Under the pieces are notes generated by a model that was not told the DNA's origin, searched no databases, and was given only the letters and a program-made list of their open reading frames with translations. The translations under genes were made by a program, and so were the position numbers. Below are positions 36,001 through 47,916 of a DNA stretch of 64,000 nt, one piece after another. Source of the DNA: Nyssa sinensis (taxonomy: Eukaryota > Streptophyta > Magnoliopsida > Cornales > Nyssaceae); contig CM018032.1 of NCBI GenBank assembly GCA_008638375.1, positions 7,391,501 through 7,455,500 on the forward strand. Direction: 5' to 3'. The first letter of the stretch is position 1; the number at the start of each line of letters is the position of its first letter.

Positions 36001-39000
36001 ACGCAAAGAAAAATAGTATGATAACACGCAAAATTTGAAGAAAAATTACCCATGTCTAAGAGAAATTAAATAGAGAAATGAATATTTTAATTTTTTTAAA
36101 CATTTAATTAAAAAAAAAATTTACATTCACTCTAAAAGACTTTTACAGTATTTACTTGTATAAAATATAGGTTTTACATTTAATTTGAGGATGATATTCA
36201 TAAATATTTTTCTTACGATTATTGAAGTAATAACTAATTCTTTTAATCATACTTATTTTTATTGATTCCATTATATGTAGTTCTTCACTACGTGCAATAT
36301 GTGCCTACAAACAACACCATATCATAATGGATATCATGTTTCTGTAGGTATTTTGCACGAATTTTATGCTTCCATATGAATCTAATTTATAAATAAGTGG
36401 ATGCAATTAATAAAATTAACAAATCTCTAAAAATAAAGAAAACTATCTTAAAAAAAATAAACAAAGAACATTGACCCCTTCCTTGAAAATAGATTATTGT
36501 AAAATTTACTCTTAAATGAATATTAATGAAGATTTTTTAGAATAAAGAACTCTAAAAAAAAAAGTGAGATAATAGAGAGAGAGAGAGAGGGGGGGGGGGG
36601 GGGGGGGAAGGAGAGAGAGAGAGAGAGTTATCAATTCTTTTGGTGAAGTCCTAATATGGATCATTGGCACTTCTCAATGATGTCAGATATCAATTTAGAC
36701 CAAAATTGATGGTAAATGTGAAAAAAAAAATCATTTTTATTTTATTAGAAGTCTCCTAATTGATTGTAATATGAATCATTGACACTTCTTGATAATATCA
36801 AATATTGATGTAGACCAACATTGAAGATAGATGTAAATAAAAATGTATTTAAAAAAAATTAAAAATTTCCTAATTGATTGGAATATAGTGATAAACAAAA
36901 AATACTATATGCATTTTTTAATTTTATCAAAAGCTTCTGTAACTGATTGAAAATTTAAAATTAAATAATAAGGCGAGCATATTCTGCAATTAAGTTATAT
37001 AGTATTTATAATTAGATTGAAATGATTAAATTGGCTTTGCTCATGTTCAATTTAAATTACGTTAGAATTTTATTTTTTTGATTAATATTTATTTATTATT
37101 ATTATTATTATTTTGTTTAATGTTTTAGTGAAACTTTACTTAATTAACTAAAGTTAATGGGATTATTCCCAGCAAGAAGGATTGCTCCAATTTGAACCGC
37201 ATGAAGAGATAAGCAAAAATGTTTTAATTTTTTAATTTAAAAAAACTTTGATTCCTAATGGGATTATAATTTATCATATTCTTTTACGTAGAATCATTAT
37301 AATATGTTAGTGAAGTGGAATCCCAATTTAAAAACATGTGTTCGTGTCGTTGTTATGTGTTCAATTAGGATTCTATCTTCTTCTCTTTAGTGTAAATTTG
37401 ATCATGCTACCTTTTTTTAATAATTGTATTGAATGGGTGAAAGATTTCTAAGGAAATTCTTTTGTTTAGGAGACTTTTTTATTGCATTAATTAAAGCGGA
37501 GAAAGATTTTTAAGAAAATTCTTTTGTTTAGGAGATTTTTTTATTTCATTAATTAAATTAAAACATCCTTGTTTTTATAAAGATATTTTGTCAACATTAA
37601 AAAGTATAAAACAAAAAATATCCATACTTTTATATATAAAATATAGATATAGATATAGATATAAATATAGCTATAGATATGTGTGTGTATGTAAGTATAT
37701 GTTGGGGAAGCCGAATTTTATTAAGCAAACAGGGAAGGGGGGGGGGGGGGGGGGAGAGACAGGAAACAAGCCCTACTATGAACTATTAGGAACAAGCAGT
37801 CCAGTTTTTTTAATCATTAATAAACTCATAATCTTTTATCATATGAGAGATTTTTTTTTTGTTGGATCAAATTCACATCACTCTTGATCTGGTACATTAG
37901 AGTCTGTTTACACACCTAAGTACAGAGAAATTAATGTCAGTTAGGTGGCAAACTGAAACATTGAATTTTGGTTGGTATGGGTCAAACTTTGTTTCTATTT
38001 ATTCATTGTTTGGAACTAGAAAGTGTGTAACTGAATTTTGAACCCCAATTATATATATATATATATATAATATACTTTTCTTGAGGACCATTCTTTTCAA
38101 TTACTGTACTGTTAATTTCATTGTAGGTGTTGGCATAACCATTTTGGTTATAGGATGTTCTTGGTCATATTGGAAAATCAGGAGAATAAAGCTCTACAAA
38201 CGTAGAGAACGATTTTACAAGCAAAATGGTGGTTTAAGGTTAGAACAAGAGCTTTCAAAGCAAGAAGGTTCAATTGAGACAGTCAAGATCTTTAGCATAG
38301 AAGAGCTTAAAGCAGCAACCAATGACTTTGACGACAGTGCGGTTATCGGTCGAGGAGGGTTTGGTACTGTTTATAAAGGAGTTTTACCCCAAAACAAGAT
38401 AGTTGCCATCAAAAGATCCACAGTAGTGGATCAAAGTCAAATTGATCAATTTGTTAATGAAGTGATTGTGGTCTCCCAAATCAACCATAGGAATGTCGTA
38501 AGGCTATTGGGCTGTTGTTTAGAGACTGAAGTTCCCTTGCTAGTTTATGAATTCATAACTAATGGGACCCTGTTTCATCATCTACATGAAGTAGGGCGTG
38601 CATTCTCAATTTCATGGGAAATTCGTCTAAGGATAGCCAAAGAAACTGCTGGAGCGCTTTCATATTTGCACTCTGCAGCTTCTATCCCAATCATTCATAG
38701 AGATGTCAAGTCTACCAACATACTTTTAGATAACAACTTCACTGCAAAAGTCGCTGATTTTGGAGCATCGAGATTAGTTCCATTGGATAAAACACAGTTG
38801 ACCACAATGGTTCAGGGAACACTTGGCTACTTAGATCCAGAATATTTCCACACAAGCCAATTGTCAGAAAAAAGTGATGTTTATAGTTTTGGGGTGGTCC
38901 TTGTGGAGTTACTTACTGCTAGAAAGGCAATTCTTTTTGACAAGCCTGAGACAGAGAGAAACCTAGCCACATATTTCATTTCTTCAATGAGAGAGAATCA

Positions 39001-39325
39001 ATTGTCTCAAATTCTAGATTACAAAATTGTGAACGAAGAAAATGCTGAGCAGATAAGTAAAGTTGCTAACCTTGCCCAGAATTGTTTGAGGTTGAATGGA
39101 GATAAACGACCTACAATGAAAGAAGTAGCAATAGAGCTTGAAGGACTAATGAAAGTGGAAAAACACCAATCGGTTGGACTTGAAGAAATTTCGAAGGAGA
39201 CTGAGTACCTACTTAGTGAATCAGTAGAATTTGGCGGCTCAATGAATTTTGGCGGCGCGAGCACCACACGTGGGTATGATATTTTGAAGTACCAAGGCAT
39301 AATACCATTAGATGATGGTCGTTGA
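33049..39325 (+). CDS. Wall-associated receptor kinase (WAK-B), intact, 3 exons
   Basis: Join 33049-33892, 33989-34150, 38127-39325 (2205 nt, 734 aa); GT-AG, phase-1 introns. Signal peptide about 1-27 (cut after ASA); GUB_WAK-type domain from CPKSPELCGNVEIPYPFS, with Ser where the family usually has Gly; EGF-like module about 245-281; Ca-binding EGF starting DIDEC at 282 (exon 2); transmembrane helix 337-353; kinase with GRGGFGTVYKG, Lys431, HRD 526-528, DFG 546-548. All catalytic residues are kept. Expected role: plasma-membrane wall sensor. Intron 1 is 96 bp and open in frame, so an unspliced transcript would still read into exon 2. Intron 2 is 3976 bp and carries homopurine and G-run tracts. 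The nearest relative in the window is WAK-C. Confidence 0.93.
36574..36627 (+). repeat. 54-nt pure-purine tract with a 19-G run, WAK-B intron 2
   Basis: (GA)n, then 19 consecutive G (36589-36607), then AAGG and (AG)n, with no pyrimidine in 36574-36627. It lies on the coding strand, so the unspliced RNA would contain the G run. It could form a G-quadruplex or triplex, or be a sequencing-sensitive homopolymer. Confidence 0.85.
36645..36880 (+). repeat. Imperfect tandem duplication of about 110 bp, WAK-B intron 2
   Basis: CTAATATGGATCATTGGCACTTCTC (36651) and following recurs as GTAATATGAATCATTGACACTTCTT (36766) with the same downstream order (ATGTCAGATATCAAT / ATATCAAATATTGAT, then AGACCAA-ATTGA). 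Old and diverged. Confidence 0.6.
37737..37754 (+). repeat. 18-G homopolymer, WAK-B intron 2
   Basis: Second G run in the same intron, preceded by an imperfect ATAGAT microsatellite (37637-37680). It lies about 370 bases before the exon 3 acceptor. Confidence 0.85.
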
Positions 39326-39754
39326 AAGTATTGCACAATTTAAATGTGTTTTAATTAAAGTGTGATGTGAACATTTTATGTTGTTTTAGTCTCGTAGTAA
39401 GAAGAGCAAAGTGTAGTTTGTAACATTCCAAGTGTGCTTTAACTAATGTAGAACATCATCTTTACAGTGTATTAAAAGCTTGCATAAATGTGGATTGGTT
39501 TGATATAATTTTACTATTTTAGAAGATTTTACTTGTATTCTCCCCACAATCCTATAAATAAGTTCACTACTGCCAACTCCACCACCCAAATCACCACCAC
39601 CAACCACACTTAGCAACCTATGATCCCCCCCCCCCCCCCCACCACACCACCATTAGCCCACCATCACAAACCCTCTTTTAACAAACAAATCTCACCCCAC
39701 CAAAACCCAACTATCTACATGAACCTAACTCCTAGAACCCCTTATTTTGAACCA

Positions 39755-40190
39755 TCTCACCACCACAACAATCCATTTGAATCAGAAATGGATTCCTTGA
39801 ACTATGTTTCCTTAGTTAGCGAAACTTCATCCTCGGAGGAAATAGAGGAAGAAATAGAGTTGAGAATACACAAGGAAAAAGCAACAACCATGGCTCAAGG
39901 AGCCACCATTAGAATTGCAAAGGCATAAATTCACTCATTAAATAATATCAGGTCACGTGTACAAAAATAAACACATACCCAAACCACCCTTTGTTTGGTA
40001 AGGACCGGACAACCATGACAACTATAACTTAGCTCAAATTTGTCTAGGCTTTAACATAATGATCTATTTTGAGTAGAGCCTAGTGTAGCTTGGGCAAAAT
40101 CCTAGCACGAGTTTATTAGCAAATTGAACCTATTGACTACATAAACCCCATTCAAATATCCCAAAGTAAGAAGCCACCACGATCCCAGAA
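39755..40190 (+). repeat. 5' LTR remnant of the Tat-type element
   Basis: Matches 46504-46950 in order, for example CAATCCATTTGAATCA, CAAATGGATTCC-type words, ACAATGATCTATTT and AGCCTAGTGTAGCT. A short frame (MDSLNYVSLV...) is shared by both LTRs and overlaps the ORF at 39620-39928; it is LTR sequence, not a gene. The true LTR is probably longer; a CTATAAATAAG motif at 39551 and a 16-C run at 39625 lie before the part shared with the right copy. Confidence 0.65.
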
Positions 40191-40574
40191 GATTTGAAAA
40201 AGTAACATCTAATAAGGGCATCATCCATGGCCCTATTTCCTCTCATGATCAGGGAGTTACTTGCAATTAAGGACATGTTCTCCTCATGTCAAGTTGGCTA
40301 TTTAAACCATGAGCCCTAGTTACACCAAGTATGCAACTACTTGCACAAAAACCCTAGCCTTTTTGACTCGTTCCTTACTTCTTCAAGCAAAAACCACATC
40401 GGTGTCCTCTGATTCTTTTCAACAGTATCTTTTGTCTTCTAGGGAGGCATTCTATTTGTGAAGATTTCTCCCCCAAAAGTTTGTGCTTTTGTTGAGAGCT
40501 CGAGAGTCATACACTCAACGAGCAACTCCCCCTATCCACTATTCTTTATTCTTTATGAACATTTGATCGATATC

Positions 40575-43500
40575 AATGGTTGGTGAAAGCAAAGGATGTG
40601 GACAGAACACACGAGGTGCATAGTTTAACATTGGCTTGCAATAAGGCAACTCTTATAGGCTCAAACAAATCGTCGAGTTAGATAACTCAATCCAGAACCA
40701 AAAAATCGAAGGAAATGTTATTATAGCTATCAATGCTCAAATGAGTAAGATGTAAAACGCTATACAACAACAAATAGTGTTCATACAGGCCATTCAACGA
40801 CAAATCAACGAGTTAGAGTTGCAACGAGATGCAAACACCAAACATGTGGTTGCCACCCATAATCATGTTAGAAATGATCAAAGCCAACAAAATGACAATG
40901 ACAATCAGTCTCTAATAGACAATCTAGATCCCATCCTTGATGAGACTGAGGGCTAGCGTCTATACCGCCCTTAAGAAGGTCACACATAGACGAAGCTTCG
41001 ACCTATCGGGTTTAGCAACATCATGGCCCAACAAAAAGGAAAAAAGAAGAAATCCTCAATTATAAAATTGAGGAAATAAAGAAGAAAAAGAATGGACTCT
41101 GGTCTAACGGGTAGCTCGAGCGGGACATCCTCAACTCTATAGCAAATCCACTATCTACAGAGATCTATAAAAAGTAGTATCCTAAAGAAGTTTTTGGTCC
41201 CTAAGTTTAGATACTTCAACGAGACCTGAGACCCCGTTACCATATCTATCACTACAAGTAAATGATGGCCTTGTTCAAAAGGGAAGACACTATTTTTTAT
41301 AAGATCTTCCCTTATAACTCAAAAGGAGCCGCACTTAATTAGTGCCACACCCTAGTACGAGGGTCGTTGCACAACTTATCAAAATTATGTTCGGTCTTTT
41401 TGGCATAATACTCGACTTTTCGGGAGATTAAGAAGGACGCAAAACATCTCTTTACAATCTAGATGAAGAACAATGAGTCCCTACGGGACTACGTAAAAAG
41501 ATTTAAGAAAGAAATGGTCATATTTGACCAATGTGATGATAAACTTGCCACTCTTACATTTAGGAAAGGGATGCACTCCGAACGTCTTATCTTCAATCCA
41601 AACAACATGGCCAAAGTCCTTCTCAGGGTATAAAGGCATATCACCCTTGAGGAGGAAAAGAAGAACCTTACGCGTTGCCCCCTAGACAAATACACCACTC
41701 AAGAAAACAAAGACTGAGAAAAAGAAGTAGATATGTCGAACAAATAGCCTAGATCCCCAAAGGGAAGAGGGAAGATCAACCTGCTGGTAAAGGTTACACG
41801 CCCATTACATTACCAATTAATCAAATCCTCTACCAAGTGCAGAACCAACCCTGAATCAGAAGGCCCCCTCCTATGAAGAGCGCCTAACAAATAGAGACTC
41901 GAAAAAATTAATGTTGTTCATTTTACAAAGACAAGGGTCACTACACTAGGGACTGTAAAACTCTATGTGATCATATTGAAAAACTAATTTTCTAAGGCTA
42001 TTTTAAAGAATTCATTCAGAAGATTGCCAGAGCAGGACTATTCTAGTAGACAAGTAGAAGGGAGCAACAGAAAGTGCAAGAAGATCGACATTATCCTTCA
42101 CGATGGCATGGGCTACAGATAATCAATACTATCCTTGCAGCTACCCCCATCAGTGGGAATGTCAAATAAATATAAGTAGCTCTTCTAAAAAAAGGTAACA
42201 GAAATAGCCTTAGTTTAGACATCTACTCCACCTAAGTGGTCAAGAACGCTTACTTTCACTTCATGAGATCTATAACAAGTACAGTTTCCCTACTATGATA
42301 CACTTGTCATCTCAGTCTAGATGGACAATTGTTTTATCCATAGAGCATTGATAGATAGTGGCAAAATAGTCAACATCATGTTTTTACATGCCTTGAAGGA
42401 CATAAAGATACAAATAGATAGTCTGACCCCTAGAAAGGACCCCGTAGTTAGTTTCAGTGGAGAGGTAACATATTTCAGGGGCATTGTGTCATAACTCGTA
42501 CTAGTTAGCCTAGTAAATCAAATTGCGAAATTCCTAGTGGTAGACACCCAATTCCTCTACAATGTTATCTTAAGGAGAATATAGATCTATAAAATGGGAG
42601 CAGTGCCATTTAAACTTCACTAGGTTCTCAAATTCTCGACTCCTAAGAAGAAAGGAACTTTAGAGGAATATGAAATTAGGGGAGACCAAGCAGCCTCCCA
42701 TCGCTACAACGTTGTTGACCAAAAAAATAAAAAAATTGGCAACTTTAGGTCTACTCAGAATAGGAAAGCGATCCTAGAGGCTGATTAGCAATTAAAGCAC
42801 TAGAGTTCAGATGGCGGTGAAAAGTCTCCAAACTTGGATCATTTTGGTGATGATGGGCCTTGAGGAAGCCTAATAGAGGAAGAGGTCCAGCTAATCCTGC
42901 TAGAACCAAAATGCCTAGAGAGAACGACTCAGATTCGGTCAAGCCTAAACAAAGAAAATAAAAAAAAGTTCATCTGATTCCTCTAGAAACACCGAGACAT
43001 ATTTGTTTGGTCCTCCCAACACATGTCGAACATTGATCCCAGGTCATTTTCCATTGGTTGTTCGTCCCAAGTGAAACTAGGTCATCAAGGAGAAAATGGA
43101 TAAACTTCTCAAAGCCAGATTTCTCAAAAAAGTAAACTTCCTTGACTGGCTAGCCAACGTGGTGGTTGTTACCAAGAAAAATGGGAAATGGACAATTTGT
43201 GTAAACATCACAAACCTCAATAAAGTCTGCTTAAAAGACAGCTACCCATTCCCAAAGATAGACTAAATGGTAGACACCACCTCAAGCCACGAACTCTTCA
43301 CTTTTGTGGATGTCTATTGTGGATATCATCAAATCTTCATGTTCAGCCTCGGCCAAAAGAAGATGCCTTTTGTCACAAAGAATGACTTATTTTGTTATTG
43401 GGTCATGCCCTTCGACTTAAAGAATCCAGGAGCAACTTAGCAGAGGCTAGTCAACATGGATTTTTGGGACCTGATCATAAAAACAATAGTGGTTTTTGTG

Positions 43501-45740
43501 GATGACAAGCTAGTAAAGAGCATAATGCTCAAAGACCACAATGTTCACCTTAGTGAAGCCTTTGTTCTACTCTAGAAGTACAAGATGAAACTCGATTCGG
43601 ATAAGTACACTTTCAGGGTAGCATTAGGAAAATTCCTTAGGCACTTAATTACTCAGTGAGGGATAAAAAATCACAACTAGATTAGATCCATTTAAAAGAT
43701 ACAATCCTTGAAGACAACCAAGGATGCTAAAAGATTGGCAGGGTAGGCAATTGTGCATAATAGGTCCCTATTAAAGTCCTTAGACAAATGTAGGTCATTC
43801 TTTTAACTTCTAAGAATGAATAAGACCTTCGAATGGACAGAGGAATACGCGAAAGCCTTTCAAAGATTAAAGTAGTACTTGGCATCACCTCTAATTATAT
43901 CAAAACCTCTCACTAGAAAAGATTTGTTCTTTTATTTGGATGTATCAGAGTCAATAGTTAGTGCCACCCTAGTTAGGAAAGAAGACGAGGTATAGAAACT
44001 TGTATACTACATCAACCAAACTCAATTGGATGCACAAACGAGGTATCCCAAACTAGAGAGACTAATTTTATCCCTAATTATAGCTTCCCAAAAATTATGA
44101 GCATACTTTTACGATTTTTCCATCTCTGTTATCATAAAATACCCGCTTGGATTCATCTTACATAGTCTAGACGCCTTTTCACAGATATCTAAGTGGTTAG
44201 TGGAATGAAGGTAGTTTGACGTCAGCTATCAGCCCAAAACAACCATTAAAGGACAAGTCCTAACCGATTTTATAGTAGAATACACCACTGTACAACTTAG
44301 TTTGCAACCATGGACATGAAATTCAGCTTTGGAAGAAATATAAAAGCTCATTGTGGATGGATCATTTAAACAAAAGGGTGCAAATGCTAGACTACTATTT
44401 TTCACCCTAGAGGGAACTATGATGGAGCAAACTTTTACACTCGGATTCAAAGCTTCTAACAATGAAGCGAAATATGAGGCCCTCCTAGCCAGATCGAGGC
44501 TCGCTAACGAGTTAGGCTTAAAGAAATTGAGTATCTTAATTTTTTGACTCGTAACTCATAGCCAATTAAGTGAACGAGGAAAACGTTGCAAAAATACTAC
44601 AATGACATACTATCTGAATGAGGTGCAGAAACAACTCAAATCCGTCAAGGAATACAATATCCAACAGTGTTCAAGAGAAGAAAACAAAAACGGAGATGCA
44701 TTGATGAGCTTAGGATCAGTTATATTGGCTTGTCTTAGGGATGATACCTTACCAAACCTCAAAATGAAAGCTCACAAGATTTAGCACAAAGCAATGCATT
44801 ACATGCTAATCAGTGAAATGCTATATAAAAATTCTTACTCAAGATCATACCTAAGGTGCCTTACCCCAACACAAGCAAAACAAGTCACAAGGGAAATCCA
44901 AGAAGAAGTGTGTGGGAACCATGCCAGAGCCAGATCACTGGGATCACTCCCAATGGATCTTGAGCAAAGAAATTTTTTATTGGTAGCCACAAATTACTTT
45001 ACCAACTGAATCAAAGCAAAACTGCTGGCTATAATATACGAAACTCAGATTTGAGATTTCCTTGGGATTGATATAATTTTCCAATTCAAAATCCCCAAAA
45101 CACAAGTTTCAAATAATGCACTACAGTTTAGTGGAATTTTGGTAAACAACTTTTTCTCAGAACTAAAGAGTAGCAACCGTCACTCTACCTCGTACTACCC
45201 TCAGAGGGATAGATAGGCTGAAGCTTTAAATAAAACCATTTAAGAGACCTAAAATAGAAGCTACAAGATGCCAAAGGAAGATGGGTGGAGGAGCTTCTAG
45301 GGGAACTTTGGGCCTACCGAACAACAAAGAGGTGCCCAACATGACAAACTCCATTCTTTTTTACCTATGGAATTAAGGTAATGATTCCCTCCAGGAAATA
45401 CTTATACAGAATCTCCAGATAGAGACAATTGTTCTCGAGTTGAATAATGAGATACTTCGGCTTAACCTATACCTCTAGGACGAAAGAATAAACCAAGCCC
45501 TGATCAGGTTAACCTTATATCATCAGAAGTTATGTTCCTAGTTCACCAAGAAGGCTAGAAGCAGGTCATTTTTGGTCAAAGATTTGGTACTTAGAAATTT
45601 TTTCCCAAATACGCAGCTAATCGAAGCAGGAAAACTAAGTCTGAACTGGGAAGGTCTATATAGAATTGCAAGCTCTGGTGGCAAAGGATACTCTATACAT
45701 TGGAAATTTTTTCTAGGTAAGAATTGCCGAAGCAATGAAA
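40575..45740 (+). pseudogene. Tat-type gypsy gag-pol, multiply interrupted
   Basis: In order: gag with NNESLRDYVKRFKKEM (about 41470) and a decayed zinc knuckle (CSFYKDKGHYTRDC, about 41930); protease with IDSG (42350); reverse transcriptase (43110-43640) with LANVVVVTKKNGKW, FTFVDVYCGYHQI and FVDDKLVKS, a changed form of the YxDD box; RNase H (43820-44220) with FFYLDVSESIVSATL and LVYYINQTQLDAQTRYPKLE; archaeal-type RNase H (44350-44547) with LIVDGS and SNNEAKYEALLA; integrase pieces (44790-45330) where the second catalytic Asp is Asn (VSNNALQF). It carries more than a dozen stops plus frameshifts, and the integrase N-terminal part is deleted. Not functional. Confidence 0.85.
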
Positions 45741-45798
45741 TGTGATTCCTTTGAAAAAATACTGTGTAAAAAAGTTTTAAAGACTTGTCTTCTGCTGA

Positions 45799-45965
45799 TT
45801 TTAAGGATCTTTCTTGTGTTTCTTATGAACCATCCTAAATTTATCTTGAGGATTTGTCCTATAGTTCTTAAGACCATTCCTAAATTTGTTTTGAGGATCT
45901 GTCCTTAGTTTCTTAGGAGCCACCCTAAATTTGTTTTAAGGATTCATCTTTATATTTTTAGTTGT
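45799..45965 (+). repeat. About 48-bp tandem repeat, 3.5 units
   Basis: The unit TGAGGATCTGTCCTTAGTTTC with CCTAAATTTGTTT repeats from 45799 to about 45965 with 10-20% divergence. It lies between the integrase remnant and the 3' LTR of the Tat-type element. Confidence 0.7.
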
Positions 45966-46503
45966 TCAATATTTGGTTAATAATTTATTTTAAACTTTTT
46001 ATGATATCCGTCTTCTAATAAAGTTAAAAAAATGACCCGAGCACATAAATTTTGAATAAAAAGAAACTTTTATTGAGATTTCATGTTTGTTACAATAAAA
46101 ACGTTTACAGAGCTTTGTCAAGCTCACCAAACAAAAAAAAGAAAAAAAAAAGTTCTTCAGCTATGGATATTTCAACTCCTAAGCTAAAATCTTTCTGGCC
46201 CTAGTTTTGGACCTTTTCAACTTCTGTTGCAACTTCTTCACTACTTAGTTCTAGCTACTTCAGAGTGTGAAGAAGATGTTTAAAAGCTTGGTGGAATGTG
46301 AAGGCATAAAGAAAAAACAAAAAGAGGAAGAAGTAGTGATGGTCGAGCTAAGGGAACTCCTTCCCATAAGAGGACCCACGAGGAAAAACTACTAATGAGG
46401 CCAAAGAATTTTCGCCCAACTCGTCACGAGATTGTGAGAATTGGAGATGAATGGGGGTTGCAACCAATTAGTAAAAAAAAGACAAATACAATTACACCCT
46501 TTC
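45966..46503. other. 3' untranslated internal region of the Tat-type element
   Basis: No ORF of recognisable family. Contains A-rich tracts (46130-46151, 46473-46480) and GAATGGGGG (46451-46459), a possible polypurine tract before the right LTR. Confidence 0.4.
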
Positions 46504-46952
46504 TCTTAAAGAATCTCACCACTATAACAATCCATTTGAATCACAAATGGATTCCTCAAACTATGTTTCCTTAGTCTTTGAAACTCCATCCTCAAAGGAA
46601 ACAAAGGAAGAAATAAAGTTGACAATACACAAGGAAAAAGCTAAAGCCATTGCACAAGCAACCACCATTAAAACTATAAAGGCATAAACTCACTAATCAA
46701 AATAATATCGTGCCATATGAACAAAAAGAACCACAGTATCCAAACTACCATTGTTTGGTAAGGATCGAAAAATTATAACAACTACGGCCTAGCTCGGATT
46801 CATCTCGGTTCCAACACAATGATCTATTTCGATCAAAGCCTAGTGTAGCTCGGGTATAATCCTAGCATGAGTCTATCAACAGATTAGACCTATTGATAAG
46901 GTCAACTTCATTCAAATTTTCCAAAGCGGGAAGCCATTAGGATCTTAGTGTA
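46504..46952 (+). repeat. 3' LTR remnant of the Tat-type element, truncated
   Basis: Matches 39755-40190. It ends at 46952, just where TGTAGACACCTTATTTTATG starts, so the right part of the LTR was replaced or cut by the next element. Confidence 0.65.
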
Positions 46953-47916
46953 GACACCTTATTTTATGACCCTTTGATTAGGTAGTAACAATTTGGTAAT
47001 TATGCTAAGAAACTTACTTCAATTGGGAATCTTTCTGACAGAGTCTTATTCCCATTAGGACTCCTCTTGATAAAGTCATATTCTCATCAGGACTTCTCCT
47101 AACAAAGTCATATTCCCTTTAGGACTCTTCTGCCAAAGTCCCAGTTCCATTAGGACTCTTTCTAACAGAGTCATATTCCTAGTAAAACTCTTCCCGATAG
47201 AGTCCTACTCCCGTTAGGACTCTCTTGATAGAATCTCAGTTTTAGTAAGACTCATCCCAATAAAGTCCCACTCTTGTTAGGACTTTCTTGATAGAGTCCC
47301 AATCCAAGTATAACTTTTTTCGATAGAGTCCCACTTCCGTTAGGACTCTTCTATCAGAGTCCTAGTCCAAGTAGGACTCTTCTGCCCATAGAAGGGTGTT
47401 TTGGTAATTTTGGCACCTTTCTTGCCATTGAGGGCATTTTTTAAATTTTGACACAATCCTACCCTCAGTAAGACTTCCTAGTCACTTGAGAGGCATTTTT
47501 ATAATTTCAATATCATTTTACCAACATGGGTGAAATTTGGTAATTTCATCACTTTGGTGACAAATTAGGGGTAATTTGGTAATTTTACACGTCTTATGGC
47601 AATCTAGAGATTCTCTACCTAATTGGGGGCGATTTGGTATTCTTGAGTATTAGTAGTCTATTTAGGTATCATTAGGACTTTCCACTTTTAGAGTTTCCAT
47701 AGATCTGGTTGTTTGATATTTTCTTAAATGGAGATACATTGAACCTAGATGTTTTCATTTTAGAGTTTATTTTCTAGTTAAATTTTATTTCTCTTTTATT
47801 TCAATAGCTCTTGCATGTAAACATCAATTCTATTGATTCGTGCATTGTCATAATTATTTATTAATTCATTTAGTTAGGATAATCATTCCTTAAGATAATT
47901 ATTTAGTTTTCTATTT
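46953..47916 (+). mobile_element. Edge of a further LTR-type element leading into the tandem array
   Basis: It starts TGTAGACACC, typical of an LTR 5' end, and flows without a break through a minisatellite (47031-47395) into the first 963-bp unit. No coding sequence was found. The element's identity is unknown. Confidence 0.45.
47031..47395 (+). repeat. AGAGTCCTA...TTAGGACTC minisatellite, about 10 units
   Basis: Units of about 36-40 bases alternate ATAGAGTCC(C/T)A(C/T)TCC and TTAGGACTCT(T/C). Divergence between units is moderate. It lies just inside the LTR-type edge at 46953. Confidence 0.8.

Larger units (their letters stand above)
39432..46952 (+). mobile_element. Wrecked Ty3-gypsy retrotransposon, Tat lineage
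   Basis: Sequence matching the 3' flank of WAK-C stops near 39431, giving the likely left limit. Long direct repeats at 39755-40190 and 46504-46950 are remnants of the two LTRs. Between them lie gag, protease, reverse transcriptase, RNase H, a second (archaeal-type) RNase H and integrase, in that order, all on the + strand and all damaged. The extra RNase H places it in the Tat/Retand/Ogre group. The right LTR is cut off at 46952, where a new TG-starting repeat begins. Confidence 0.82.

Noticed and set aside
38081..38126. Start codon at 38081 giving a stand-alone 414-aa kinase
   Set aside because: The first 15 codons are intron; the acceptor at 38126 joins in frame to exon 2 exactly as in the paralogues. 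The same applies to 62552 and 6921.
39620..39928. 102-aa acidic ORF
   Set aside because: It spans a 16-C homopolymer and LTR sequence; its C-terminal part recurs in the other LTR at about 46540.
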